Shown one piece after another: positions 12,062 to 24,649 of a stretch of DNA of 64,000 bases (positions within the stretch are counted from its first letter, which is position 1; each line of letters opens with the position of its first letter). A model generated the notes under the pieces. The model was not told the DNA's origin, ran no database searches, and saw only the letters and a list, made by a program, of their open reading frames with translations. The stretch covers positions 1-64,000 of the forward strand of contig SAUG01000096.1 of assembly GCA_011316305.1 (NCBI GenBank), written 5' to 3'. The translations under genes and the position numbers were made by a program. The stretch is from Rusavskia elegans (Eukaryota > Ascomycota > Lecanoromycetes > Teloschistales > Teloschistaceae).

Positions 12062-13579
12062 TCATCCAAAAAGAAGTTCTGTCGGAAAGTCATGGTATAT
12101 CTGATAGTCGAACTCTATGCTCCATTCCAAGACAAAGCATTTCGTTAAAGCGATTATCATCTGGGGCGTAAAGGGTTCTTCGTCATCTGAGGGCGATTGC
12201 AGCTGTTCTTGCCAGAATTTTGTCTCATCCAATCCAGACATCGGACCGTCCCAAAACAGTAAGGCAGTATCGGTCACGATTCTAACGGCGTCGCCCGAAT
12301 CTCCTGCCCCTGCCATCACAGAGCTGAAAACGATATCTGGCATACTTTCTCTGATAAATTGTGGTTCCCATCCCCTCGCTTCCAGTTTCTCGGGTGTCTG
12401 GTGGACGATGTCTCGAAGTTCTTGGGCAAAGCGTTTGCGGAATCCATCCATGGTGGGTTTCGAAAAGGCAATCAGCAGATCGCGAAGGCCCCGGTGGACA
12501 GACCACGACAGAGGGGACCAGGGCAGGCAGTCCATTGAATAAGCCAGTACTTGTTGCTCCTTCCAAGGTACGCAAAAAGTAGCAGCTTGACCTGTTTCCT
12601 TACTGGGCAGTTCGAGCCTCATCAATTGGAATGGAAGCTGTCTCTCGTCAGCATGTCCTCGAGCGAAAAGAAAGTCGACTTCGTAGACTTTGCCGCCCAT
12701 CATATTGTACAGATGCCTGCTTCCATGGGCTGCTGGAAACCCTTTTGGTTGGTACTCTAGCAACCAGATCCCCGGGGGTTTGCGGCCAGGGAATGCGCAT
12801 TTGAATTCACTGGATTCTGGTGCTACCACGACCCCTGCTGTCATTTGGATGCACTTATCAATACGTCTTTCGAATGACGCAGGATAGACATCGGCGGCAA
12901 GGGCATGCGAATCGTGGGCGGCAAAGTGGACGACAGCCGGGGCGCCAAGGGGCCAATCGATGTACCACTGTCCGCTGTAAGATGCGTATGCTGCCCGATG
13001 ACCTGCCGCTCCACTGTGTCGGAAAATACATCGAGCGTTGGATAAGGAGAGCAATGTGATTAGCGTAGCCCGTGATATCACTGTGCAAGCTGTAGAGCCA
13101 TGGCGTACAAGGGGCCGTGTTTCCAAAGAAGACCAGGAGGGTGACTCGATTGGCACATTCGAGACGCCATCGATCTCAACTACGTAGACGCCTTCCTTCT
13201 TGTCGGCGACGGCTGGCTCAAATGGCGGTGTTCTCGCGGCAAGTAGTTGCCTTTTATGAAGGACTGCAAGCAGCGCCGTCCAGTTTGCTTTCCCCGTCTG
13301 CTCGAAAGGCAATCGGCTGACATGGATGACGTTTAGACCACAAAAGCCATCACTCAATTTGGCAATTATCTTCGGACCGATTGGCGATGGTCTAGCAATG
13401 CGATACCAAGGAGAAGACAATTGTCTCGACACCCAGGTTCCCAGGTGTTCAGCACCACGAGTATTGTAGAAGGGATCCATCTGTCCGCGGATTGCGCTCG
13501 CCTGAGATATCAAAGAGCCCAAGCCTATAGCGGTCGCAGTAAACGAAAGCCATGCGGCTGTGGTGCTGGAGGGTTCCAT
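12062..13579 (-). CDS. conserved fungal protein of unknown function, 505 aa
   Basis: A single uninterrupted frame of 505 codons. An N-terminal segment (AWLSFTATAIGLGSLISQ, residues ~9-26) is hydrophobic and could be a signal anchor. A block with KLSDGFCGLNVIHVSRLP follows, then a long globular region with several W and C residues (GQWYIDWPLGAPAVVHFAAH, KPPGIWLLEYQPKGFP) and an acidic C-terminus. From memory, similar proteins starting with the same AWLSFTATAIGLG motif are scattered in Aspergillus and Dothideomycetes without assigned function. No catalytic signature is recognised. Its upstream region carries the mariner/LTR island, whose left end is ~780 bp before the start codon, so RIP-linked heterochromatin could affect its expression (inference). 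Confidence 0.75.
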   Translation of the reverse strand: MEPSSTTAAWLSFTATAIGLGSLISQASAIRGQMDPFYNTRGAEHLGTWVSRQLSSPWYRIARPSPIGPKIIAKLSDGFCGLNVIHVSRLPFEQTGKANWTALLAVLHKRQLLAARTPPFEPAVADKKEGVYVVEIDGVSNVPIESPSWSSLETRPLVRHGSTACTVISRATLITLLSLSNARCIFRHSGAAGHRAAYASYSGQWYIDWPLGAPAVVHFAAHDSHALAADVYPASFERRIDKCIQMTAGVVVAPESSEFKCAFPGRKPPGIWLLEYQPKGFPAAHGSRHLYNMMGGKVYEVDFLFARGHADERQLPFQLMRLELPSKETGQAATFCVPWKEQQVLAYSMDCLPWSPLSWSVHRGLRDLLIAFSKPTMDGFRKRFAQELRDIVHQTPEKLEARGWEPQFIRESMPDIVFSSVMAGAGDSGDAVRIVTDTALLFWDGPMSGLDETKFWQEQLQSPSDDEEPFTPQMIIALTKCFVLEWSIEFDYQIYHDFPTELLFG

Positions 13580-14357
13580 GGAAAACAGCTATTCGAGGTT
13601 ATAGTGCGTTACTATTGAGATTCACCAGTGGATATCTGACACGAAGAAACAGCGAAGTAACTACTTGAAGACGGGCAATTGATGCTAGGACGGGAGAAGG
13701 TGAAGAGACGGGTGGGAGGTACCTTAGCTATGGCAGACCTCAGAGTCAGGAAAGCTTTGTGGAAATGTGGCTGGAAGAGGCCAATGCTGGGTGCTTCGCC
13801 CATCGCGGTGATCTTCTCCACTGTAGGATGCCGTGTACTCTGCGAGATATGTAATGTTCAGCCTCGGAGGAGTGCAGATGGTGGTGTGCCGCCCTCCGCA
13901 AAGGGTCTTTCTAACCGTGCCCCCCTACCTTTCTGCTCGTGCCCCCTTTGAGTCATGAGCGCGAGATTCCGCGGAGACGATACTTGATCGGGCGTAGCTA
14001 TACGCCTAATCATATCGGCGCATTCACGGCTGCCTATGTATCCTCCCCGTCGCTTCTCACTCGCTGCCGCCGGAATTACCCGGCTTATAGGAGACCTTCG
14101 CCCAAATCTTTACATCTTAGGATCATAATAGGTGGTTGAAGAAGAGGGATCTCTAAGGTTATTCACAAAGAGTGTGGTATAGCCCTATATGCCCGCCAGC
14201 GAGGCGGAATACATCTGGTAGCGCATTTGCTGCCCGGGTAACACGCCTGAAGCCTTCTTTAGGTGCAGTCTTGGGTCGCTGTTCAGTCGACAACACTAGC
14301 TCCTATTCGGACGCCAAGAGGACGGGATTGAATGGATCGGCTACAAACACAACGATG
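13580..14357. promoter_or_regulatory. upstream region of the 505-aa gene and left flank of the repeat island
   Basis: Normal-composition sequence up to the TA dinucleotide at 14358-14359, where the transposon starts. The change of base composition just inside the element is abrupt. It should contain the promoter of the minus-strand gene starting at 13579. No open frame here is convincing. Confidence 0.5.
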
Positions 14358-14359
14358 TA

Positions 14360-14392
14360 CGGAGGATGGTACCAAAAGTCCAGAATATCGCC
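14360..14392 (+). repeat. left terminal inverted repeat of the mariner-type element
   Basis: 33 bp starting CGGAGGATGG and ending ATATCGCC, preceded by TA. It matches the reverse complement of 25710-25742 except for one T/C difference. Confidence 0.92.
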
Positions 14393-14666
14393 AAGGCGCT
14401 AGGGTGTATATCCTAAAAGGGTCTAAAAACGTTATATCTGGTATAAACTTCAATATAATTAAATTATATTAATTTTATCTTATTTTTTTATCTTTTAATA
14501 ACGCCGCTTTCGACTATTAGTATTATATAGTCTGATATCAATACTTTCTTTAGATTCGCGGCCTTTATAATACTCGTTACCGCCGTTTAAACGGATAATT
14601 TCTTATATATAATATAGTATATATTTTATCTAACGCTAGATCTTTTTTTAATTTAATTGATTATTT

Positions 14667-15077
14667 TATAACGTCTTTGTACGTCAAAAAGCGTTACGTT
14701 CGAGCCTAGTTACAGCCGTAGGCGTAGTCCGAGCTACTAAATAGTAAAAGAGTCCTAGTATAGATTATTATAACTAATTCCGTATAGCTGCGAAGGTATA
14801 GTTATAATATTATAAAGCGTCTATATTATATAGATAATTAAGAAAAGAATAATAGAGATATATTTAATAATTATATTAATAATTAATAAAAGAAGTTATC
14901 TAATAGAAGTAAAAAGCGATATATATAATAAAAGTAGTTAATAGTATCGATAGATAGCTGTCCGCTAAAAACCTTTATATAGAGGTCGGCTATAGTAATT
15001 ATAGGCGACTATAGTTAATTAGACTCGTTTATATAGTTGATTTTCTAGTATATTTCTATAGAATTGTAGTTATAATA
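14667..15077 (-). repeat. LTR, family 1, outer copy 3' LTR
   Basis: 411 bp, reverse orientation. Its outer edge (14667 side) keeps CpG- and CpA-containing words such as GTACGTCAAAAAGCGTTACG that are AT-converted in the partner LTR at 20851. Confidence 0.88.
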
Positions 15078-16663
15078 CTGTTTTTCTATATCGTTTTATA
15101 TTTAGTTTTTCTATCTATAAAATCTTTAAAATCTAATATTCCTTTATTTTTTTTCTTTTTTCCTTTAATATTATTATTATATATTCTCGAAAAAATAATT
15201 ATTTAAAATCTTTTTATCGAATTTAGTTAAAAGATATTATTATATCTTTTTTCTATAGTTTCTATATTCGTAATTCTTTAAAAAAATATTTTTTTTAGTG
15301 GATAGTAATATATATAGCGAGTATACTCGGGCCTAAAAGTTTTATGATTTCTTAATTTTTAATATAATTTATATTTTTTTACTTTCTTTTTATACGCGTT
15401 TTTTTTTTACTAATATATCTAAAGAAACGTTTTAAAAATAAAAAGAATAAACTTCGTTCTAATATTAGAAATATCTTTAATAAATATACCGAGGCGCGAC
15501 GTTATATCGAATCTTTTCTAGATTTTAAAAAGGAAATTTATAATTAGCGTTTTATTTAAAAATCGGATTTCCGCCGTCTTTTTAGAAAATAAAAGCGTTT
15601 TATTACTTATTACCGCGCTTTAGATAAATATAAAGGTATCTATTAAATCTATTTTCGGTTTCGATTCGAATAATTTAGATTAGTTTTTAAAGGAGTTTAA
15701 TTTTTCTCTATTTCCGGAAATAACGGGGGCGTAAAAGAATATCTAGTTAAAGATTTTTCTATATCCTTTTATTAATTTTAAATTATATATCGATATTATA
15801 AATTATATCTAGATCTTCTAATATCTCCGCTAATTTTTATTCTTTAGCGACTATTTCGTCCTATAATAATAATATTAGGAACTATTCGTCCTTTAATTAT
15901 ACGCTAAATATAGAGTCTAGAATTCTTTTTTCTAGGTATTTTTCTAGTTCGGACGTAGAGTTATATTCGACCTTTTCTATTTATTTAATAATACTTTTAT
16001 AGTTTTTTTTAATATCTTCTATCTATAATTTCTAGATTATCTTTTAGATTTTATCGTATTTTAGCGTTAACTATAAAAGCAGATAATAGTATTTTTTCTA
16101 GATTTTCGTTTCCTATATTTCGCCCCTCTTTTTAAAGAGGTTATTAATTTCCTTAATTTAGTCGTAATCCGTATTTAATATAACGTCTAATTTTCTATAT
16201 AGGAGGTTTTTATATACGAGAAAATATATTATTTATTATTCTATCTTTTTTCCGACTATATCCTTTTATACCGGTATTTCGGAAATAGATTCTTTCTATT
16301 TATTTCTAAATACGATATAATATCGATTACTTTTAATTATTATAAAGTTTAAGATTTTGATAAATCTATTTTATATTTTAGTTTCTATCTCCGTAATTCT
16401 ATTATTTTATTATAGGAATATTTAGATATATCTATAGATTTATCTATATAGTCTTTTCGTAATTTTTTTTTTCTATTTACTAGAGCTATAGTTTTATAAT
16501 TTCTAATTTCAATTTTAAACGTTGCTATAAAAGATTTTTCGGTTTTATATAATTTAAACTCTAATATTAGCTTCTATTTCGCTTTTTTTAGTTCTATAAA
16601 ATACTAATCCGTATTCGTTTTATCCGATAAATAGATAAGATAATTATCGTTATAGTAGACTAT

Positions 16664-17073
16664 TGTTACGTCCACGATTCCACAGAGGTTCTCTGGAAAG
16701 ATTAGCTAAATAAACGAGTCTAATTATCTATAGCCGCGTATAGCCGTTATAGCCGTCCTTTTTAATAGAACTTTTAGTAGACGGCTATTTATTAGCTTTT
16801 ACGGTTATTTTTACTATATATATCGCTTATTACTTTTATAGATAGATTTTCTCGTTAGTCGTTAATATAATTATTAAATATATCTCTACTATTTTCTTTT
16901 TAATTATTTTATAATAAAAATACTTTATAATATTATAACCGTATCTCTATAGCTATATAGAAATAGTTACGATAATCTATATTAGAATTTCTTTACTATT
17001 TAGTAGCTCGGACTATATCTATAGCTATAGCTAGATTTAAATATAACGCCTTTTAATATATAGAGACGTTATA
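16664..17073 (+). repeat. LTR, family 1, inner copy 5' LTR
   Basis: 410 bp starting TGTTACGTCC (nearly unmutated outer edge) and ending GACGTTATA (mutated inner edge, from GACGTTACA). Confidence 0.9.
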
Positions 17074-17771
17074 TTTTAATAATTTACTATATTAGTCTCG
17101 TTATCCCGACCTATAGATCGAAGTAATACTATTAAAATAGTAACGCTAAACGTCTATAAAAAAGATAAAAAATCCTTAAAACTATAGATTATTTAGATAA
17201 ATATCTACTTCGTATTATATATAAACCAGTTTCTAAATAAAATAGTTAAAGTTCTATTTATAATATTATATCTAGAAAGGGCTACCTTTAATTAGATTTA
17301 GCTTTAAATAGAAGATTATTTCGATAATCCGGAAAGATAAAGAGAAAATAAAATATTATAAATCTTTTATACCTTTAGTAATCTTATTATAACTATAAAA
17401 GAAGCTTTTAGAAATAATAATAAAAATAGGGTAATAGATAGAAAACTAATAGTTCTAAAATAGTAGAAATCGGTAACTATTTACGCTATTTAGTTTAGAA
17501 TATTAGTTTATAAAATAGACTAAAAAGATTTAATTTTAAAAGTCTACTTTTATAAAGGATTTTAGATAAAAATTAAAAAAGCTATAGTAGTAATTAAAAA
17601 ACCGAATTCGCTAGTAGATTTTATTAAATTTACGATAAAAATTAATACTAGATAGTATAAAATATATTTAGATAAATAGGCGTTTAATAAAATAGGACCT
17701 ACTAAAAAAAGCCTAAAGGAAATCCGATAAAATTCGATACTACCGAAACTAAAGAATTAAAAACTAAAACT

Positions 17772-17813
17772 TATTATTTATATATAAAAACGGGATATTT
17801 TAAAAGAAATTAT
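17772..17813 (+). pseudogene. RIP-decayed gag zinc knuckle, inner family 1 copy
   Basis: Fourteen codons read Y-Y-L-Y-I-K-T-G-Y-F-K-R-N-Y. If the Tyr codons at positions 1, 4, 9 and 14 (all TAT) are taken as TGT or CAT changed by G-to-A or C-to-T, the spacing is exactly CX2CX4HX4C, with the GHFKRNC phrase of gag knuckles. Confidence 0.75.
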
Positions 17814-19597
17814 CTATTTAAAGAGGTAACTAAAGTAACTAAATATTTTTTTAAAATAATAGAAAAATTATTTAATAAATATATAGCGAAAAGCTAGTTA
17901 GCCTACTATAATAATATTTATTCTATCTATCTATTAAATAAAGAGAAAATAGGATATTATTTTAAAGAACCTAGAAAAATATAGGAAATAAAGTTAATAA
18001 TCGATTTTAAATTATATAAAACCGAAAGACCCTTTATAGCAGCGTTTAAAGTTAAAATCGAAAGTTAATAAATAATAGCTTTTATAAATAAAGAGGAAGA
18101 TAATAAAGTTATAAAGAGATTCTATAATAAAATAAAAAGATATCTCTATATAAAAATAATAAATAATAATAGAATTATCGATATTAAAGTTAAAATAAAA
18201 TATAGATTAATTAGAATATTAAATTTTACTATAATCGAAAGTTAAAAAAATTATATTATTTTAGGAAACGAATAGAAAAAATTAATATTAGAAAGATTAA
18301 TAGAAAAAAGTACTATTAGTAAAAAAATAGAACTATAAATAATATATTTTCTAGCCTATAAAAATCTCTTATATAAGGAAATAGACGCTATTTTAATAAT
18401 AAATTACGAAGAAATTAAAGACTTAGATAAAAAATTTAAAGAAAATAAAAAAGTTTAGAAAATAAAGATTTAAAAGGAATACTATTACCTTTTTTAATAA
18501 TTTACTAAAAAATATAATAAAAGTAAAGAAATAATTTAATAGCTTTAGATAAACTATATTAGAAATATATACTAGAATATAATTAAAGCTATAGATAAAA
18601 TTAAATATTATAAACTAAATTAAATAGACTAGAATAAAGAAATACCGGATCTAGTATTTAGCGTTTAATCTAGAAATAAAGAATTCGATTAGTATCTATC
18701 CTTATTATTATAGGATAAAATAGTTACTAAAAAATAAAATTTAGTAGAATTTTTAAAAGAACCGGAAATAATTTATAATATAGATATATAATCCGAAACG
18801 TATAAAGATAATAGTAAAAAAGTCTTTTACTAGATCTTTTTTAGAATCCTATATTTTCTATAGGTTAAAAGAAGTTAAAATCTCTTAAAATTTAATCTAA
18901 ATTACTCGAATTAAATCTAGATATTAATTTAATAGATACCTTTTACGCGGCTAGCGTAAAATTAATAGAAAAGTAAAATATAACCGGATCGTTAAATTTA
19001 TTAAATCGAGAAAATACGCGTTATTTCTAAACGATAAAATTACTTTAACGCTTATCTAAAGCGCGATAACAGATAATAAAATACTTTTATTTATTAAAGA
19101 ATCGGCAGAGATCTGATTTCTAGACTAAATATTTATTATAAATTTCCTTTTTAGAATTAAAAAAGGACTCGATATAATAGCGAGCTTCGAAATATTTATT
19201 AAAAATACCCGCGATATTAGAATAAAGTTTATTCTTTTTATTTTTAAAACGCTTCCCTATAGAAATTAGTAGAAATAAAGAAAGTAAAAGAAGTAATATA
19301 TAGATAGTATTAGATATTAAAAAATCGTATAATTTCTAAACTCGAGTATATTTACTATAAATATTACTATTAACCTCGATTTTATACTCTTTTAAAGAAT
19401 TATAAATATATAAAAAATAAAGAAAAGATATTATAACTCCTTTTAACTAGATATAATAAAAAGATTTTAGTCGATTTTCTTTTTAAAAACGTATAATAAA
19501 GATATTAATAAAAAAAAGGAAAAAAAAAAAAAGAAAACCCTTTTTATATCTCGTATACGGTTTTTATACTAGATAAAAAGTAATATAGAAAGAGCCG

Positions 19598-20007
19598 TAT
19601 TATATCTATAATTCTATAAAGGTTCTTTAAAAAGATTAGCTAGGTAAATAAATCTAATTATCTATAGCCGCGTATAGCTGCTATAGTCGCCCTTTTTAAT
19701 AGAATTTTTAATAGATAGCTACCTATCGGTTTTTATAACTACTTTTATTATATATATCGCTTATTATTCCTATAGATAGTTTCTTTTATTAGTTATTAAT
19801 ATAATTATTAAATACGTTTCTACTATTCTCTTTTTAATTATTTTATAATAAAGATACTTTATAATATTATAACCGTATTTCTACGCCTATATAGAATTAG
19901 TTATAATAATCTACGCTAGAATTCCTTTACTATTTAGTAGTTCGGACTACGTCTATAACTATAGCTAGACTCGAACGTAACGCCTTTTGATATACAGGGA
20001 CGTTACA
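19598..20007 (+). repeat. LTR, family 1, inner copy 3' LTR
   Basis: 410 bp starting TATTATATCT (mutated inner edge) and ending ACAGGGACGTTACA (preserved outer edge). Confidence 0.9.
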
Positions 20008-20108
20008 GCTATCTAACTTTCTATTATATATTTTCTAACTTTTTTTTCGGATAATTCTTCTGTTATTTAAAACTAATATTCGGTTACTTCTATTACTTTT
20101 TTAGTTAG

Positions 20109-20150
20109 ATAATTCCTTTTAAAATATCCTGTTTTTCTATATAAGTAGTA
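20109..20150 (-). pseudogene. RIP-decayed gag zinc knuckle, outer family 1 copy
   Basis: Minus-strand codons read Y-Y-L-Y-R-K-T-G-Y-F-K-R-N-Y, the same pattern as the inner copy at the equivalent place, with TAC or TAT at all four ligand positions. Confidence 0.75.
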
Positions 20151-20850
20151 AACTTTAGTTCGCGACCTTCTATTTTCGGTAGTATCGAATTCTATTAGAT
20201 TTCCTTTAGGCTATTTTCTAGCGGGTTCTATTTTACTAAACGCCTATTTATCTAGATATATTTTATACTATCTAGTATTAATTCTAGTTACTATTTTAAT
20301 AAAAGATACTAGTAAATCTAGTTTTTTAATTATTTTTATAGCTTTTTTAACTTTTATATAGAATTTTTTATAGAAATAAACTTTTAAAATTAAAATTTTA
20401 CTAGTCCGTTTTATATATTAACGTTCTAAACTAAATAGCGTAAATAGTTACTAATTTCTATTATTTTAAAATTATTAGTTTTCTTTCTATTATCCTATCT
20501 TTATTATTATTTCTAAAAGCTTTTTTTATAGCTATAATTAGATTACCGAAAATATAGAAGATTTATAATATTTTATCTTCCTTTTAATTTTCCGAATTAT
20601 TAAAATAGTCTTTTATATAGAGCCGCGCCTAGTTAAAAACTATCTTTTCTAAATATAATATTATAAATAAAACTTTAATAATTTAATTTAGAAACTGGTT
20701 TATTTATAATATAAAATAAATATTTATTTAGATAAACTAAAGTTTTAAAGATTTTTTATTTCTTTTATAGATATTAGGCGTAGCCGTTCTAATAGTATTA
20801 CTTCGATCTATAGGACGAGATAATAAGACTAATATAGTAAATTATTAATA

Positions 20851-21262
20851 TATAATATTTCTATATATTAAAAAACGTTATATTCGAATCTAGCTATAGC
20901 CGTAAACGTAGTCCGAACTATTAAATAGTAAAGGAATTCTAGTATAAATTATTATAACTAATTTCGCGTAGCTATAAAAATATAGTTATAATATTATAAA
21001 ATATTTATATTATATAGATAATTAAAAAAAGAATAGTAGAGATATATTTAATAATTATATTAACGATTAATAAAAAAAAGCTATCTAATAGAAGTAAAGA
21101 GCGATATATATAGTAAAAATAGCTAATAATACTAATAGATAGCTATCTACTAAAAGCTTTTATATAGAAGTCGGCTATAGCAACTATAGGCGGCTATAAT
21201 TAATTAGACTCGTTTATATAATCAATCTTTCAATATATTTTTATAGAGTCGTAGACGTAATA
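20851..21262 (-). repeat. LTR, family 1, outer copy 5' LTR
   Basis: 412 bp, reverse orientation. The inner edge at 20851 reads TATAATATTTC (mutated), while the outer edge at 21262 keeps GTCGTAGACGTAA. Confidence 0.88.
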
Positions 21263-21650
21263 TATTCTAGTAATAAAACTATATATATTTAACTACTTTT
21301 CTAGTTTTCGAAATATTTAATCGGGTCGTCTTTTATTTTATCTATAGCTAATATAATTCGATTTAGTTATAATTTGATAAATTTCTAATCTAGAATATTT
21401 TTAAAACGTCGAAATTAAAAAATACCTGACGCTAATATTTTAAATCGTAAATAGAAGTTTTATTTTTTTAAATAATCGTATCGGACCTTTTTTTTTTATA
21501 TTTCTAAACGAATAGAAAGAATTTAGAAATAAAAATCTTTTTTTGGTATCGTTACTAATTAATACCGCCTTTACTTTCTTTTATTATCTTCCTATTCTCT
21601 TTAGTCTAGCGCTATTAAAACTTTAATCTATCGAGATTCCGGAAGTTTAT

Positions 21651-21832
21651 TGTTATAACGAGGTCAAACATAGATAATAATTGGGTTCATAGAGGTTTTT
21701 TGTTCTATAGAGGAGGCCTGCGGGTATAAAAGGTGCGTACTAAAGCCGCTATCTAATCTAGCGAGCCGTACTAAACCTAATCGGGTAATTTATTATATAC
21801 CTTTCGGCGTTATAAAAGTTTACTCTATAATA
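21651..21832 (-). repeat. LTR, family 2, 3' LTR
   Basis: 182 bp. Its outer end (21651) is nearly unmutated; the inner end reads TTTACTCTATAATA where the partner has CTTGCTCCATAACA. Confidence 0.9.
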
Positions 21833-22439
21833 AATACCCTAAAAAAAGAAAAAGATATCGCCCTCGATACTATAACGAGCGCTAGCGAGATTATTAATTC
21901 TACTACGTCTAGAATACGCCTAAATATATCCGCTATCTCTTCTATACGCGCTATATAGCTCCTAGAACTTCCTATTTTTCTAAGTTTTTCTCTATATATA
22001 TAGGCTTCTAGCTAGTTAAATCGAGACGTTAACGCTGAAATAAACGAGGGTATCGATAGCAGCGTAGCTTACGATTAGACAAGGTAATATAGGTACAGCG
22101 TTTATATATATATATAATAGAGAAAGTAGAAACGGAACTAGTTATAGAATTCCTAGAAACTAATTAGTTCGTTTTATTATTAGTTAAGTAAGCAGGAATT
22201 TAAATTCTTAAAGAACTTATTTACTTTTAATTCTAATTAGCTAGAATTAAATTAAATATAGCTTTTAGCTTCGGTTTATTTATCGCCTTCGTTAATACTA
22301 CCTATTTCTCCTAGCGCTCCTTATATATAATAAATAGTAGCCTTAAAACTCTAATATATATTAAAGGAATTATATTCGAATTAGCGCTTCCGGAATATAT
22401 AAGTTTAACTTCTTTCTCGCTAATAGTTATAATACGTCT

Positions 22440-22745
22440 TTTAAAATATAGAACTATATCGAGATCCTCTAATTAGTTTAAACCGATAATAAGACCTGCT
22501 TATAGATTATCTACTAAATATACTATTATAGGTACGTTAATCTCGCTTTCTATAAATTAAATATTAAATTTAGTAACTCGATCGTATAGTTAGAGACCGT
22601 AAATACCTTTAAGGGTAACCGGTATCGTTTTCTCTGTAATTATAGTTAAATTAATATTTTTAGATAGAAGAGAACGGTCGATAATAGAAGTTCCGCTATC
22701 TATATCGATATATACGTTTAGATTCGTTTTATTAAATATAGTAGT
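22440..22745 (-). pseudogene. RIP-decayed retropepsin-like protease of family 2 element
   Basis: The minus strand reads VYIDIDSGTSIIDRSLLS with the catalytic Asp-Ser-Gly, and about 65 codons later GLIIGLN*LEDLDI, matching the second conserved block of retropepsins (I-x-G-L-x-W-L). Stops in the frame sit at places consistent with Trp or Gln. Not functional. Confidence 0.7.
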
Positions 22746-24649
22746 ATTTGTAGTAGCGTATTTCTAGAATCTAGATTTAAAGGTATATATATTATCGCGT
22801 ATATATTAATTAAGATTCTATTACTTCTTTATATATTTCTAGCTAGAAGATCTAGGATCGACGCTATAGAAATAAACTCTATAGTCTGCGAGCTCGTTAG
22901 CGTTACCGAAATTTTAGAAAATAGAGTATAAATTATATATCTATAGCTATAAATTTTACTAAACGTTTCTAGTATTATTAAAATTAACGGAAAAGCTATA
23001 TACTAGATAGGCTTCTAGAAGGAATTTTTTTCTATAGAAACTATTATTATAAATATCGTTATTTCCGGTATCTCTAATAAATATATAAGTATTTTCTTCG
23101 TTTACGCTACTAAAATTAGCGTTAGCCTGCTAATTATAATTTAGATTTAGCTTAAAACTCCAGTTACTTCGCGGCGGAACTTCGATACGGTATTAAATAG
23201 GTTAGGATAACTGCTAGAAAAACTATTAAAAAGATTACTAATTCTACTAGCGAGATTCGTATTAGAACGAATTATCGGGCGGTCCGCGCTATTAATAATA
23301 TAGTTATTAGAGTTAATTCCCCTATAAATTATATAACAGTTACTATATATTCTAACGAGATAGTACCTAATTCTAATAGCGCTAAATTTATTAAAGCTTT
23401 TCGGAAAGCTTTAATATATAGAATTTTCTCTAGGCGGTTTTCTTAGCTTCGAGCTTTTATATAAATAATAGGAAGGTCGTTATTTTTATTAACTTATCGA
23501 TATTACGCTATAGATTCGGTACTAGATAGTTAAATATCTAAAGAACCTGCTACTACTCGTCTTTAAAGCCAGTATTACGGCTATAATATACTACTTACTA
23601 TATATAATTAGAAACCGGGTATTACTAGCGTATATTATCGATCGTATATTTATTAGCTTTTAATAGATCTATCGTATCGCTGGCTTTTATTTTAAACCGT
23701 TAGGTAAATAGCTTTTCCTATATCTATAGATCTTTACCGCTTTAGAGTACTATATAGTAAACGTTATCGAGTTCGGCAGCGTACTAGGCCTAAACTATAC
23801 CGCGGAGGTAGAGATAAAAATACTAGCGAATAAATAGAGTTTTCTAGATTTTCGCCTATATTTTAGCCTGGCCTATAAAAAGATATACGTTCCGAAACTA
23901 TATATTTTAACCTATATAAATCTAATCGCCTTTACTATATATAGTTTATAATAGGTAAAGATTAAAATACCCGATATCTAATACTTTAAACTTTTCTTTA
24001 CCGCTTAAAAGATTTATATTTTTAAATACCTATAATACTACGATAATAAAGTTTTAAAGCTCGTTTAGACGGAGCTGGAAGCGTCGTTTATCGCCGTTAA
24101 AGTTTTAAGATAATAGAGATAATTACCTAGCGGTACCCTAAATTTAAGTTTTAGTAGACGATAGCGGTAAAGGGATCTCCGCCGCTTATTCGTAAAGAAA
24201 CTAAAGCTGTTTATTCCTACTACCTAAAAATTAGATAAAGAAGTTAATTTTATTTTTAAGGGCTTTAAATTTTAATTTAATAGATAAAGCTCCGGCCTAA
24301 TCGTTTATTAATAAGCCTGCGAATAGCTAACTAAGGCTAGGGTATCTAACGTTATTTAATAGGTTATAATATATAGTACTAGGCCGTTCGTCGCTATTAT
24401 AGCCTTCGGAAGTAGATTCGAAGCTAGCCGGTACTATACTAATAATAGCGAGGTTAAGGTAAAATAAAGTAAAGTAAAGGCGATTAATCTTTACTTAATC
24501 CCGGCGGAATTAGCTTACGTTTATTAGGAAGCAGTTAGAGATAATTTAAACTTCCGGAAGGTTTAGAAGACTATACTCGCTGGCGTAGATTTAAAATAAG
24601 CCTACGTATAATAATATAGAATAATCAAAATATCTTTATTGCTACTATT

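Larger units (their letters stand above)
16664..20007 (+). mobile_element. LTR retrotransposon family 1, inner copy (plus), nested in the outer copy
   Basis: 410-bp LTRs at 16664-17073 and 19598-20007 enclose 2,524 bp. The flanks are ACTAT (16659-16663) and GCTAT (20008-20012), a 5-bp target duplication differing by one G-to-A. It sits inside the outer copy in opposite orientation. Internal sequence after the 5' LTR carries stop-ridden, gag-like plus-strand frames, and a decayed CX2CX4HX4C knuckle at 17772-17813 where all Cys and His codons now read TAT. A purine-rich run lies at ~19505-19540 before the 3' LTR. The ~1.8 kb after the knuckle shows no YxDD-like motif that I can recognise. Confidence 0.87.
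14667..21262 (-). mobile_element. LTR retrotransposon family 1, outer copy (minus), itself interrupted
   Basis: Two LTRs of ~411 bp (20851-21262 as 5' LTR, 14667-15077 as 3' LTR in minus orientation) share the ends TGTTACGTCC...GACGTTACA of the family. The target duplication is TATTT at 14662-14666 and TATTC at 21263-21267, differing by one C-to-T. Removing the inner copy (16664-20007 plus one 5-bp duplication) leaves 3,247 bp. The internal part next to the 5' LTR matches the inner copy closely (for example ATAGATCGAAGTAATACTAT in both). A decayed CCHC zinc knuckle lies at 20150-20109. No reverse transcriptase motif was found, so this looks like a gag-only, non-autonomous element. Heavily RIP-mutated. 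Confidence 0.85.

Noticed and set aside
10315..13579. Acyltransferase relic plus 505-aa gene as a metabolite cluster
   Set aside because: No synthase, P450, transporter or regulator of a metabolite pathway is nearby, so a cluster cannot be supported.
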